From Triplophysa rosa (lineage: Eukaryota; Chordata; Actinopteri; Cypriniformes; Nemacheilidae), in assembly GCF_024868665.1 (NCBI RefSeq), contig NC_079902.1, forward strand, positions 13,885,265 through 13,949,264: DNA of 64,000 bases, given 5' to 3'. The notes under the pieces are model-generated. The model ran no database searches and was not told the origin of the DNA. It saw only the letters and a program-made list of their open reading frames with translations. The position numbers and the translations under genes are program-made. Shown piece by piece: positions 1 to 11,605 of the stretch (positions are counted from its first letter, which is position 1; each line of letters opens with the position of its first letter).

Positions 1-75
1 TCGCAGAATTCACAGAATTTTGCCACTTATAAGGAAGGGTACAACGTATATGGGATCGAAAGTGTAAAAATTTAA
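1..75 (+). CDS. gria2: GluA2 AMPA receptor subunit, short C-terminal tail (3' end only)
   Basis: Partial gene. The first 75 bases read in frame 1 as 24 codons and a TAA stop, ending in YKEGYNVYGIESVKI. That is the well-known cytoplasmic tail of the short form of GluA2, a pore-forming subunit of the AMPA-type glutamate receptor at excitatory synapses. In mammals the last four residues, SVKI, form a type II PDZ ligand for GRIP and PICK1, and the serine in it is a PKC target. The rest of the gene lies left of the window. The alternative long-tail segment is 505 bases downstream on the same strand. Whether this is the gria2a or gria2b teleost paralogue cannot be told from the tail alone. Confidence 0.93.
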   Translation, partial: SQNSQNFATYKEGYNVYGIESVKI

Positions 76-579
76 GGGGGTAGGAAACGCGGCCGTCATT
101 CCAATCTCTCCCCGTGCACGCTTCTTTTGGCTTCCATCTGTTCCATTCCCTACATGTTCTATTGAATGAAGAGGTTTGGAAGAGGCTGGATCGTATGTAC
201 TGGTGTTCTAGAGCAAAACTCCCCTTCTCCCCGTCCACGACACACATATTGGAGAGAAAAGTGTTTTCTAAATCCATATGCTTGTGTTTTCGTCAACATC
301 GTCATGTATGACTGTTGTAGTACTCATCTCCCTCATTTCCTGCTTGCGATATGATTTCCAGAATATGCCTCCGTGTTTGCTTGTAACTCGGTCAGTGTAT
401 TTGTTCAAGCCTTCATTTTTGATGTTCCTCCATCATATTGTATTAAATCACATCTGCATTTCACATACAACTAAACATTTTAAAAATAATATGATGCCAG
501 TTTGCAGGAAGTGATCTGACGTCTTGCTCTCTCTCTCTGTTTTGTGTGCGTGCGTTTCTTTGCTCGTTTCTTGTTTCAG
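76..579 (+). other. gria2: gria2: 3' UTR of the short form and intron for the long form
   Basis: This stretch follows the short-tail stop and precedes the long-tail acceptor. It would be 3' UTR in short-tail transcripts and intron in long-tail transcripts. It contains a CT-rich run at about 521-540 that fits a polypyrimidine tract. Short frames inside it do not resemble proteins. Confidence 0.7.
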
Positions 580-744
580 GTGACCTTTTCGGACGCCATG
601 AGGAGCAAAGCGAGGGTGTCTATAACTGGGAGTACTGGCGAGAATGGACGTGTGATGAGTCCTGAGTTCCCCAAAGCAGTACATGCGATGCCCTTTGTTA
701 GACCTGGTGTGGGAATGAACGTCAGTCTTACTGATCTCTCCTGA
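580..744 (+). CDS. gria2: GluA2 alternative long C-terminal tail exon
   Basis: A 3' splice acceptor (pyrimidine-rich tract, then ttgtttcag) ends at 579. From 580 an open frame encodes 54 residues to a TGA at 742-744. It starts VTFSDAMRSKARVSITGS and ends GMNVSLTDLS. This resembles the alternative long C-terminal tail of GluA2, which is also related to the long tail of GluA4 (shared SITGS and GENGRV motifs). It replaces the short SVKI-ending tail, so the two exons should be mutually exclusive last exons of one gene. The long tail lacks the SVKI PDZ ligand, which is expected to change synaptic trafficking. The donor exon is outside the window, so the phase of the junction is inferred: phase 0 fits the frame. 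Confidence 0.88.
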   Translation: MTFSDAMRSKARVSITGSTGENGRVMSPEFPKAVHAMPFVRPGVGMNVSLTDLS

Positions 745-2400
745 TTGATAAGAACCTGCCGAGTGCCTTACACAATGGTTTCTCTCCGGTGTCTCCCTCT
801 ACCCGATCTCCTGCCTTTCTTCGTGGAGGATGGAGGCCTCATTTGATGTCATAGAGACATAATCCGTCCTTGGCCCTTTACAACAAAAGATGCACTCTCC
901 TATTGGAATTACACCAACTAACACAAAGACACTCACTTATCGAGCTGATGACATCTATTCCCCGTAACGGATATTTTTGATGACAAACTTGACGTGAACG
1001 TGAAGCTCACAGAAGCTTTGTGATGTGCGGGGACAGGAGAAGTCAATCAAGTACGTCTGTGTTCGTAGCTGACGCCACCCGATGTCTGTTTCAGCTCAAG
1101 CACACTTTAAATAGTCTGTTTTATTAAGGAAATGAACAAAAAAGTCTATTAAAAAAGTATTTTTATGTATTTTCACAAAAATGGCTTTTAAATAAATCTG
1201 CTTACATACCAGTTACTTAAACCTGTAAACCATAATCTCTACATACTTTTAAGAGCTTAGCTACTAGTTTCACATTTTGATGCCAAATATGTTGCTTATA
1301 TTGTAATTTATTAGTCATCTAAAGTCTGATATATTCATTAACATTTTGGTGTTGATATGAAATATCTAGCAATGCTTGACGTTTAAAATCTGTTTGAAAA
1401 GTGGGTGCCGCAGTTGTTATCTTTCTTTCATCGACTTGTTTGGTTTTAAGAATCTGTTCGTACTTTTGTTTTTTATAACCAGGGTAGCGATTATTATATT
1501 AAAAGATAAAATGTTTACAATATGAACATAAAAAATGATTTTTAAAAATGAAAAAGAGAAGTACCTATTGTATTATTGCATATGTTTTGCCGTGAAATGA
1601 ATAGAAGCATACACATCAACAAAATGCTCTGTTAAAAATGCCAAATAATTAAGTGTGCCAAAATTATTGACAAATATAGTCATATACTAATCTGTTATCT
1701 ATGTGAATGTAATCAATACATTCTGTAAGTTTTGTTAGTAAAATGTACAGTTGGATGGTATACACAGTGATTTATCAAGGATTTTACTTAATTTATTATT
1801 AGCTTATTAGTAATACTCTTTTCCCCCATTTTTAAAAAAACATTTTAGCATAAGCACCACAATATGACATCATATGGCTCATTATTTTACTCTGCATCTT
1901 GAATTTTTTTTTTCATTTTTTAATTAATGCAAAGAATATCCAGTTAAAATATTCTTTTCTTGTCAGCAAATTCCGTATTAAAGGGTAAAGCATTTGCACT
2001 TTTCCTTTAGTGTTTACAGACAATGTTTAAGATTTAAGATGGACACAATAACATTTTGTTTGATAATAACCAGTTTATGACAGTATTTGTTATAAAAACG
2101 ATGACAACCATAACAGTTAACATTTTGATATTGCAATAAAAAACAAGTTCCAAAACAATGTAACAATGACATAGAATTTTGTACGTTTTTATTTTTTCCC
2201 TTTATTTCCCAGTTTTTCTTTAATTGTAGGCTGGGGGACATTCACTGGATATCACTTTGAGTTTTATCATAATATATATTGAATTGTAATTTTAAGGGCC
2301 GCTCTCTCTCTCTACCATTTTGTAAATGAATGTGTGCCAACTTGTTTATTTTTTGGGATCCTTTCTAAATAAAATCCGACTAATACTTTTGTGTTGTGTG
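745..2400 (+). other. gria2: Probable gria2 3' UTR, AT-rich
   Basis: No coding sequence is visible after the long-tail stop. The region becomes AT-rich and contains AATAAA hexamers at 1191-1196, 2135-2140 and 2368-2373 on the plus strand. Any of these could end gria2 transcripts; AMPA-receptor 3' UTRs are usually long. The true end cannot be fixed without transcript data. Confidence 0.55.
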
Positions 2401-5400
2401 CAAAAATTGTGCTTTATACTTATTGGTATAGGTGACCTATATTGTATACAGTACTATACCCCTGGGTCACATGACAGGCTTGATCATACAGTGATTTATG
2501 ATAAGGCTAGAATTCCCGTACAGTCCTAAAGCTCAGCATGTACTGTATATGGAAGCTTTACAGAAATAATACAGGATATTTCATGAAGTGATCTCCACAC
2601 AGTTCTTGTTGCTTTGGATTTTAATAAGTCTGCTGGCTGAAATTAAAAGACAGAGGTGTTTTTGATGATCATAAATAATCAAGCTGTGACGTACTGGTGA
2701 TAATGAATGTCACACATTCCGAGATGACAGCTATACCCTCCTCCTGATCTTCCTACATAATCCCCCATCCAGACTTGCTGCCCATATGGTGCTCAGTAAC
2801 CCAGGAGACATCCATTTCACATTTCATCTTCTTCAATGCTTTCACGGTTTCATAATATAAAAGGCTCTTTGGGTCTTTAAACAAGGGTATGTTTTGACTT
2901 TGGAGGCCTCTTGTTTGAGCAACCTTGTTTAATTGCACCATTGTGTCAGAGCTTGTGTTTTTGGACACTTCAAGTATGTTCCTGTATTTAAAAGTCTTCT
3001 TGAAGAAGAAGATATACAAATTTAGACAAAACCAAAAGATAAACCATTCTACTTCTGTTTTTGGTTTATTGGCTCCCTAAACACTGTGATAGCTGATTCA
3101 GTAATAACATTATGTTTTATATTTTTTTCTCCAATAGTAAACAAAGGTATCAGGAATAGCTTGTTTATATTTGGTTTCTGGAAACTATATGGAAACAGAA
3201 CTTGTGATAAAACTTACAGGGTTTAAGACCTTTAAAGATACATTACAAGGATACATACAGCAGTGCCATCTGATACGCAGGCAAAAGGATGAATAAACCC
3301 TGGATAAATCTACATCAGTCAGATAACAGTGACCTGTAGGTTATCTCAGCACTAAGAGTCATTGGGTCAATGATAAGCCAGGGGGCTGGTAGGATAAACC
3401 CGCTGTCGTGTCTTAGATTTCTATCTTTGCTGCTGTCTCAATCAAAGCAACCATTGATAAACCCAAGCCCACAGCACAGTTAGATGATAGCAGGACAACA
3501 CAACTGCCCTGATTTTACCAGAGCTGTGGAGACATCAATACCTAATAGCCTTACCTTTCATGTCGCTGCTCTTTAATGACGCCCTAAAGCTACCCAGGGG
3601 TCTGTAGAGGAGCCAGAGTGTGTTCTACAAAAAATTAGATCAATTTAATTTAGTTTATGGGACAGAATTAAGGAAAATAAATTATTTTCCTAAATAAAAA
3701 AAGGAATGAAGTTTTACCCATTAACCATTACAGTTGGAAGGGTAATATAACCTCAGTGTTTCTCTCTGTCAAAAGAGGTAACTGTCCATTCATACAATGG
3801 ACTGATTGGATTCACAAATTTGCTGCAGAAGTCACTTTTTCTCATCCAGTCAAGATAAAACTTAAATATCGCTGCTGTCCTTCTGAAACCTCGTAACTCC
3901 ATATTTTTTTGTCATAAATTATTATTAGTCACCCTTTATCTTTGTCACTGGGTTGCAAATATATAACCAATAAAAAGTATTAAAAAGTGCTCGCCAACTT
4001 TTACAACACCGTATTTAATCATTTAAAAAGTACAGTGTTTTTTCCATTTCATAAAAAAGCAAATTTGGACATCCAGAAGGACAGCGACATTACAAAAATA
4101 ATTTGTATTCATCCGTCACAATATTACCATTTTTTCAGTGTACAGATAATGTGAGTAATCAAGACAAACTCCAATTTTATTCTCGCTTTCAGATCAAAGC
4201 ATTCAGACGTGCCCATGAGAGTTGTTTACAGATAGAAACTGCACAGATGTTTGTCAATCACTTTTCCATTATGAATTACATTAAATTACCTTTACCAAAT
4301 TTAAGATTTAAGATCATATGTCATTATGCTACAAAGTCCCTCTCTAAAACATGACAACTTGTTAAAATGGGAGCTGGTATCATAAGAAACAGACTTGTAG
4401 TCCTGTCTCGAAGTTACAGATGAAATCTGCCTTTGTGACATTTTGTGATATGAAATCTTGTCCCTGTAGAGCTGACATGGAGACCTGCACATACTGTAGC
4501 TCATCTTTTCTGTCTTCTTAAGGCTATCTTCAGACAACAGTTTTGAAAAAAGAAATCATATTTTTTCTTGCCCTAATAGGTTGGAATTCAGCACAGAAGG
4601 GAGAAAAAATAGAACCTGTTATCCCCTGGCTGAGTTGTCATGGAAACAGGATTGGCTGTGCTCTTTCCTGTCTGAGGAACAGGATGCTGTTTAGCATGTG
4701 TGATCTGTAGATATTAATGTAATTGAATCACATCCATGTCACCCATACAAGTCATAAACACATCTAAACAACTCATTGGTTTGATCTCGCAACCCTGAAA
4801 ACGTGGAAGCGCTAGCTGTGTTAGTTACAGAACATTCTAATTTGTGCCGAAGTTCAACTAGTGTTTGCCACCTCAACACTGCATGAGTTACTATGGCAAC
4901 CACTTCCGTGTGATGATTACTCAGCTCATGCATAAGAGATTCTCCATTGTGCAAGGGTTTTAATGTGCTTTATGTAACCAAGTCTGTTGTGATGGAAACC
5001 AGAAATATTCTTTTGAAAAGTAGAGAAATTAATAAAGCAAATTGATCTTTTTTTTCCATGCATCTATTTTATACTGTTTATACAGTATGAATGTTCCATT
5101 CATCTATTAATATCTATTTCTAACTGATAAAAACAAAACAGCTCTAAAATGATCCATGCTTAGCAGAGTTATTAAAAAACAACCAGTAAACCCTAAAAGC
5201 AACAATGCTGTCTATTTGTCAGTGGCATACAGTATTCAAAACATGTTTCTTTTGTTTGAGCAGACCAACATGGCTAACTTTTGACTCAACCCGGGGGAGG
5301 GGTGTGGTGTGAGGGTTTAGGGTTAATTTTTAAAATTTTCTCTACTAGCCACCACAAATTACGCACTGTGATAAAGTCAAAGGTGGTACAGTGGACTAAG

Positions 5401-5464
5401 GCAGTGTCACAATCAGCTCCCCTGTTCATTAGCCAGGGCACTGACCATTCGCAAAATCCTTCCA
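2401..5464. other. Intergenic, no gene seen
   Basis: AT-rich sequence with only short unsupported frames. No RNA gene, repeat array or recognisable exon was found. Part of the left end may still be gria2 3' UTR. Confidence 0.5.
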
Positions 5465-5825
5465 GTGCACTGAAACGATAAGGTTACTCACGTAACCCCG
5501 GTTCCCTGAGATAACGGGAACGAGCATTGTGTTTAGCAAAATGCTATGGGAAAACTACTGTTTTATCCGATACTGAAGCCTATTGGTTAACGTCTGTGAA
5601 AATCACAGACAAATGGTGTTTGGGCCCGCCATTTTGGCAGCACCGCTCGATTATATAATCCGTGCCGAACGCCATTCAGTACCATATTCGAATGAAGTGC
5701 AATGTAAAGACTCGCTCCGTAGCACTGTAGCACGACATGCTAAGCAATGCTCATTCCCGTTATCTCAGGGAACCGGGGTTACGTGAGCAACATTATTGCT
5801 CCCTTTCGATACAGTTCACTTCGCA
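5465..5825. repeat. DIRS terminal inverted-repeat hairpin
   Basis: Bases 5483-5529 and 5745-5791 are inverted copies matching at about 45 of 47 positions (core cgtaaccccggttccctgag). The match extends weakly outwards, 5465-5482 against about 5806-5825. A short direct repeat, tttagcaaaa, follows each arm at about 5532 and 5830. This arrangement fits the terminal and internal complementary regions of a DIRS element. Confidence 0.8.
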
Positions 5826-6077
5826 TTACGTTTAGCAAAAGCTTTGGTAATCATATCCCATCACGCCGTGCTACAACAGACTTGAAGAATGTGTGTGACC
5901 CAGAGATTGGGCACTCGTAAGGGCCCTACAAACTGAGCAGCTCAGGCTCACCAGAGCTCACCATATGTGCACTTACACAGCAGTATAACCAAATAATATG
6001 AGCGCATACAGGGGCTTTTTCAAGATTTTTCAGGGCCTGTTTCGAGATTGGCAAACTAAACGTGCAGTCCGCGAAGC

Positions 6078-6720
6078 CTACAAACAGCTGTTCTGACTCA
6101 AGTCAGCAGACTCGAGAGGCTCGAACGGTGGTCCGCGCAGAGCTCTTAGGACAATGGAAAGATCCCAGAGCGGGACCGAGCGCGCCTGGGGAGGATTTAA
6201 TCTCCTCGCGCCCCTGAGAAACTTAACCATCAGATCGTGCTTCCCAATTGAACGACCATCTATGGGGGCATGATTCGTCACTTTAGCGCCATATAGACTT
6301 TGATGGTACAGGGGGCATGGTCACCGTCCAGCAACTCTTGGAGGAAAGACAGAATGTGAACTATATCACAGCTTAATGGGTCCAAGTTCCTCGTTTCATA
6401 CCAGCCAATGAAGATAGCCCATTATTGCGAGTATAGGCACCTTGTGGAAGGGGCTCCAGCCTCGGTTATAGTTGTTAAAACTCCTCTCGGGAGGGAGGTA
6501 GGTGCCCGTCAAGAGGCCATACATGGAAGTCCCACAGCTCGGTTTGGCGATGCCAGATTCCCCCCCCCCCCCCTCTTGGGAGAGCAGATCTCTCCTCAGC
6601 GGAATCTGCCACAGTGCTGCCGACAGCACCCGGGTTAACTCTGGGAAACACGGCTGGTTCGGCTAGCGAGGGGTGATCAATAGTACTACGCATTTGTCTT
6701 CCCAAATCCTGCCGATGACC
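6078..6720 (-). pseudogene. DIRS tyrosine recombinase remnant (N-terminal part)
   Basis: Minus-strand pieces include LSAALWQIPLRRDLLSQ (about 6,629-6,575), equal to the linker after RNase H. Next is DGRSIGKHDLMVKFLRGARR (about 6,260-6,200), followed by LNPPQARSVPLWDLSIVLRA and LRGPPFEPLE. The last blocks are typical of the N-terminal half of DIRS tyrosine recombinases. The catalytic half with the R...H-x-x-R...Y residues is absent before the terminal repeat begins. A run of 14-15 C residues at about 6,560 disrupts the frame. Confidence 0.78.
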
Positions 6721-7169
6721 TGCGGCAGCAGGGCTACAGGGGAAAAGCATAAAGCCAGCACTCAAGAAGTGCAATGGGCAGTGAGCATTCTCTTCTGATG
6801 CGAACAGGTCGATGTCCGCCTGAAATGCTCCAAATTTACTCGACCGCCCGGGGATGGAGTCTCCATTCCCCCGGCGGCAGGCTTAGCATATCCCCCCCTG
6901 TGTGCCAGGGACGTGCGTAGCTCTGACCGAGTGGACATTCCGCTGAGCCCAAAAAAGAAATCGACTTGCCAATCTGTTCAACGGGCGAGATCATAACCCT
7001 CCTTGGTGATTTATAAGTGAAACCACCGTCATGCTGTCCGATCATATTTGATGGAGTTCTGATCGGAAGTGTCGAAATGCTTATATCACCGCCAGCATTT
7101 TGAGGTGATTGATATGTAGCTGTGACAGGGGGAGCGTCCATGTGCCTGACGCGGGTTCGCCGTTGGACA

Positions 7170-7557
7170 GGGCTCACCAGCCTGTCTTCAAGGCATCCGT
7201 CGTCACCACTTTCCTTCTGCATACCGAGCCGAGCTCCGTGCCTGTGGGGACAAGGGAAGGGGATTTCCAGGGCAGCATAGTTCTCGTGCAGTCGTGTGTC
7301 ACTTTGAGCATCAGCTGTACAGATTTCCATGCTCGAGGTGGGACTCTCGCTTTCAGCCAAAATTGCAGTGGCCGCATGCGGAGCAGGCCCAGCAGAATGA
7401 GCGGGGATGCCGCAGCCATGAGACCTAGCATTCTCTGAAACTTCTTGAACAGGACAAAAGAACCTACTCTGAACGAAGCCGCAGAGCGCTTGACTACCGA
7501 GGCGAGTTCCGGCATTAGCAAGGCTCGAACCCGCATAGAGTAGAGCGTCATACCCAA
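7170..7557 (-). pseudogene. DIRS RT/RNase H region remnant
   Basis: The minus-strand frame from 7557 contains FKKFQRMLGLMAAASPLILL and GLLRMRPLQFWLKARVPPRA, then VVTTDALKTGW. These correspond to the segment between RT and RNase H in DIRS1-like polyproteins, including the VSTDAS-type RNase H start motif. Downstream of about 7,170 the frame shifts and the RNase H core is not continuous. Confidence 0.78.
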
Positions 7558-7579
7558 AAATGAAATTCATTGAGTGGGG

Positions 7580-8355
7580 ATTAGCAAACTCTTGCCAAGG
7601 TTGATTTTGAACCCCAATTTATCCAAATGCATATCTCTTGTTCCGACTGGGCTAGATTACGCCAGTCATCGAGATAATTCAGAATACGGATGCCCGCCTG
7701 TCTCAGGGGGGCAAACGCCGCATCTGAACATTTGGTAAATGTATTGCAGGGTGAGAGAAAGCCCAAAGGGAAGGACCATGTATTGGTAAGCCGTCCCCTC
7801 GAACGCAAATCTCAAGAGCGGTTTGTGGCAGGGCGCTATTGTGATGTTAAAATAAGCGTCTTTCAGATCCACCGATATAAACCAATCCTCGAAGCGAATT
7901 TGGGCCATAATCCGTTTGGCAGTGAACATTTAGAACGGCCGTCTCATAAGCGAGCGTTACAAAATACGTAATACGTAGTGGCTGTAAAACCCTAACCCGC
8001 CATGGGAACTTTTTCCACAGTGCCTTTCTCTAGCAGGGCTTGTACTTCGGCTCTGAGGATGTGTGTGCGATCGTTGGAGACCGAAAAGTGTAATATGCCC
8101 CTGAACCGGGGAGGCCAGCGAGCCAACTGAAGCGAGTAGCCATTTCTTATCACGTTCATGATCCATCCCAAAATGCCAAGGATAGAGCACCAAACGTGAA
8201 GTTTGTCGCCAAACGTTTGTGGAGTCACGGGACGCGGGCTGACATGCGCCAGCATGATTTCCGCAGGTAAAGGCATTATTCTCTGAGGTGGCATGCAGCA
8301 AAGGCAGCGGGGTGCCATCTCTTATTGTAACATGTCGAGGAGGAAAATTGCTCAA
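7580..8355 (-). pseudogene. DIRS reverse transcriptase remnant
   Basis: On the minus strand, VQALLEKGTVEKVPMAG (about 8,040-7,990) is the usual lead-in to the RT. SVDLKDAYFNI, LLRFAFEGTAYQYMVLPFGL (about 7,870-7,755) and NYLDDW follow. The catalytic YLDD is encoded at 7676-7665. The upstream fingers/palm part and the YLDD part lie in different frames, with a shift near 7,750, and the GLSLAP-type stretch after VLPFG is disturbed. The RT type (LKDAYFHI, LRFAFQG, YLDD) is that of DIRS elements rather than LINEs or Gypsy. Confidence 0.82.
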
Positions 8356-8398
8356 TTCGTGAGAAGTATAAAATGATTAAAAGGATCAGTTTTCGCTA

Positions 8399-9423
8399 TC
8401 AGAGCAATAGTGGGTTTGGGAGCAAGTAGCATATGGGCGGGCCTAAAACCTTCAGCATTTGCACCATGTCCAGCGCCCTGATGAAAACAGAGGACTGGAG
8501 AGCACGGGATCTTCCGGGGTGGTCCGGCCAAGGCGAAACTAAACCCCTTTCTCCTCCTTGGGTTCCACGCCTCAGAGTCGGCACAGGGTCGAGCTGCTGC
8601 TGCTGGGGCTGTGGCGGTGTGGGCGCCGGCTTGAAACATTGCTGCTGTGGCGGCGGTTTTGAACGGCTGGTATCAGCAGAAGCACCCGCCCTCTTCGGAA
8701 GGAAGTAGTGCATCGCCTGCGACGACTTCTGTGCTTCGGTGAAGCACTGGGTGAAGCCATCGACAGCAGAGCCAAACACATACGGGAGAATTGAGGAGGG
8801 CCACCCAGTCGGCGTCCTTGATGTCCGTCAGATTTAACCACAAGTTGCATTCCAACACCACCAGGCTGGCCATGGCTTGTCTGACTGCTTGGGTGGTGAC
8901 TTTCATGGTGCGCAGAACCAGATCTGTTGCGCTGCGCAGCTCACAGAATAACACCGGGCCCCATCTCGTCCATATCGCAGAGAAGCTTCGCCTGGTAAAC
9001 ATGGAGCACCGCCATCGCGTGGAGGGCAGAAGCAGCTCAGCAGATGTCAGGCGGCACGGCTTGGACGGGTGGCTGGGTCTCGCTTTCCAACCGCTGGCTG
9101 ATGACGGGCAGAGGTGGGCAGCTATGGATGCTCCAGAGGTGGGAGCTTCATATAGCCTTCAACCGAGGAGATCGTGTGAGTGACAGAGCTGTGGGTGCAC
9201 CACGATCTAGTAAGCACTTGGTGAACCTCTGGGAAGAAGGGAGTGCATCTCTGGCTGGGAGGCTGCTGAAGTCACCCCGGCTGCAGGAACCACTCGTCCA
9301 GCGGCTGTGTTCCGGCTTGATCGGAGATGACCATTCGATGCCGAGCTCCGCATCCACTTTAGACAGGATTGAGAGCGAGGACGGGCGTCGCTGGATTCCT
9401 CCACCGGCACCCAATTTGTGCAC
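8399..9423 (-). pseudogene. DIRS gag-like remnant
   Basis: Two overlapping frames carry DIRS gag-like blocks. ELGIEWSSP lies near the upstream end. Then come LRSATDLVLRTMKVTTQAV, ASLVVLECNLWLNLTDIKDA, and SSQAMHYFLPKRAGASAD with a Q- and P-rich C-terminal stretch. These match the usual order in fish DIRS1 first open frames as I remember them. The blocks lie in different frames with shifts near 8,770 and 9,000, so the gene is broken. No N-terminal start with the expected zinc-binding region was seen. Confidence 0.75.
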
Positions 9424-9425
9424 TG

Positions 9426-10984
9426 ATATGTAACAGAATAATGAAAGTGTTTCTCATATGTACTTCAACCAGCATTTGAAAAATAAAGTCAGAGAGATGT
9501 CAGTTTTTCCGGTTGTTGATTAATACCAGCTGTGAAGTATCACAACGTGCTTAAGCAGTCACATCACAGGAAAATAAGTGAATGTTGTCCCAAAGAGAAG
9601 GGAGCCAGGGCCCTTACCAGTGCCCGGACCCGTGTACACGATATACTGATTCACAATCTCGGGAGCAAGGGAGCTGAGCGAGACACAGGGTAAATCATCA
9701 GACCATGTCTTCTGAATAATCAGCAGAAGGAAGTGGATGATCTGCAGTTCTCTAATGTTCTACATTATTCACGCTCACTTACACCCCCCACACAAAGAGC
9801 TGTAAAGTTAAATGGTGTGTCTCTCTCTTCGACAGAGGAGATATGTGACTCTTGTATGACTGAAGCTATGGCAGAGCGTATGACTCACCGCTCCTTAGCA
9901 ACAAATAAAGAAATAAATCTGCAAATTAAAGCTGCACTGTAATTATTTTTTTTCCTTGTGGGTCTTGAGTTCGTATCTATTACAGGCTATGTGCGCAACA
10001 TAAAGCAAGAATGTAAAGCATGTGGGATGATTAGTTTTTGCTTGTGTAATCTCATGTTTTTCATAATCAACTCAGTGAACTCACTAATCCTTTTTAATTC
10101 TGTTTTTGAGAATACTTGGGGCCAAGGGTAAAGCGAGGTGTTAGGTTGATAGACATGGCAGGACCTAAGGCCCATTTCATACATCTGTTCATAACCCATT
10201 TCCACACCTGGTCTCTCTCTCTCACTCAATCCATCTGTCTATATGAAACATAATATTGCCTTGAGTCATGATTCACAAATATGACTTTCAAAGCCCCATT
10301 AACTAAAGAAAATATCTTAATGTCCAAGCAAAATTAATAAAATAATAACTTTATCATGGTTTAGGCTGAAGGTTTCCGCTCACTTAAGTCATTTTTCAAT
10401 TGTTGTGATGTTGTCTGCTTGCTAAGAGAAAGCTTACATAGCAAATTAACACACAATATTACAGGAAATGCTGCACTATTTGAAAAACAGATACTGTTAG
10501 ACCACTGTAATGTAAAAAAGCTTCAGTTTGTCAACCAATATTGCTGTGTTGACAATACCTGAAACTGTGACACAAGTTAACACTATGATAGCACTAAATT
10601 TCGATGAAGATACTTTCCAGCAGAGAGACGTTGGAGAGAAAGATCGTCTACAAATCACCCCCGAGGAGGTTGATTTGATTCGCAATAGTACTTGAGTAAC
10701 ATTGTTTTTTCTGTTTGTTAGAACCCAGATATGCTGTTGTTGTAATATTGGCTGTGTAACGTAGCAATTTTGAACATCATTGTTTATCTGGAACCAGTGC
10801 TGCTTGTATATACTGGTGTCATCTTCGCTTATTTTATTCATTTGCATTATTATTTGCATGGTCTAAGCTATGAGAAAGCTAAGCATTTCATGCTTGCATT
10901 GCAGAGCACGTTTGACGGCAGAGCTAGCTAACGGTAAATAGCAACGCTGTTAAAGGCGTTTGATATGACAGCAAGATAGCAGCT
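9426..10984. other. Intergenic, no gene seen
   Basis: Mixed-composition DNA without convincing coding signal. The left part may include unrecognised 5' DIRS sequence, but no inverted repeat was found there. Confidence 0.45.
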
Positions 10985-10989
10985 AGGAG

Positions 10990-11605
10990 TAAGTTAGTTG
11001 ATGTTTTTCCCCCCTTTGTAAAGTCAGGGACAACCGGAATATGTACCGCAGGGTAGAGGGAGAGGAAACGCGCTTTGTAGAGCTGTTTGTCCATTTAGAG
11101 ATACTGTACAAAACATGGCGGCGCAACATGGCGAATTCAATGTATGTAGGCCCGCTCTGTATGTAGATATAAATAGCTTATTCTAAGGCTAAACAAACAT
11201 TAAGGTTCATTATGTAAGGTAGATCCTCCTAAAGATCCCACATTGCACCTTTAAAGGACCAGTGTGTAATTTTTTGGAGGATCTATTGACAGAAATGCAA
11301 TATAATATACATAACTACATTTTCAGAGGTGTATAAAGACCTTACGTGATGAAGCGTTATGTTTTTATTACTTTAGAATGAGCTATTTCTATCTACATAA
11401 ACCGCGGCTACCCTTACATGCAATTCGCCATATTGTTTCTACAGTAGCCCTAAATGGACAAACTGCTCTCCACAGCGCATTTGGTAAATACATTATTTCC
11501 TTTGGCAAAGAAGCGAAAACATGACGACATCTTAGTCCTCTATCAGCCACCATAGTGCTTCGAAAGGGAGGGGTGGAGTAAGCCGTTGGTTGCAATTCGC
11601 AAACT
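10990..11605. repeat. Two related interspersed repeats in inverted orientation
   Basis: From about 11,254 the sequence aaaggaccagtgtgtaattt begins an element that continues through gaggtgtataaagacctta and ttgtttctacagtagc to about 11,600. The preceding block (about 11,000-11,245) carries similar sequence in the opposite orientation, for example gttcattatgtaaggtagat. A partial copy lies at about 59,960-60,180, and a short related element at 39,541-39,743. It looks like a non-autonomous DNA transposon family. Class is inferred, not shown. Confidence 0.6.

Larger units (their letters stand above)
5465..9425 (-). mobile_element. DIRS1-like tyrosine-recombinase retrotransposon, degraded and 5'-truncated
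   Basis: Read on the minus strand, this block carries in order the parts of a DIRS1-type element. These are a gag-like protein (about 9423-8399), reverse transcriptase with a YLDD motif (8355-7580), RNase H-side sequence (7557-7170), a linker (about 6700-6480), the first part of a tyrosine recombinase (about 6281-6078), and a terminal inverted-repeat structure (5465-5825). The order gag, RT, RNase H, YR and the use of inverted rather than direct long terminal repeats are typical of DIRS elements. Frames are broken by several shifts and stops, and the recombinase stops short of its catalytic C-terminal half, so the copy cannot be autonomous. No left inverted repeat was found near 9.43 kb, so the 5' end is missing. 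Confidence 0.87.

Noticed and set aside
114..514. Short coding frames between the two gria2 tails
   Set aside because: They overlap each other, lack homology and fall in UTR or intron of gria2.
6836..7570. Single 244-codon minus-strand gene
   Set aside because: The DIRS-like protein blocks in this interval lie in another frame (7557-7174). The long frame is the wrong frame of a decayed retrotransposon.
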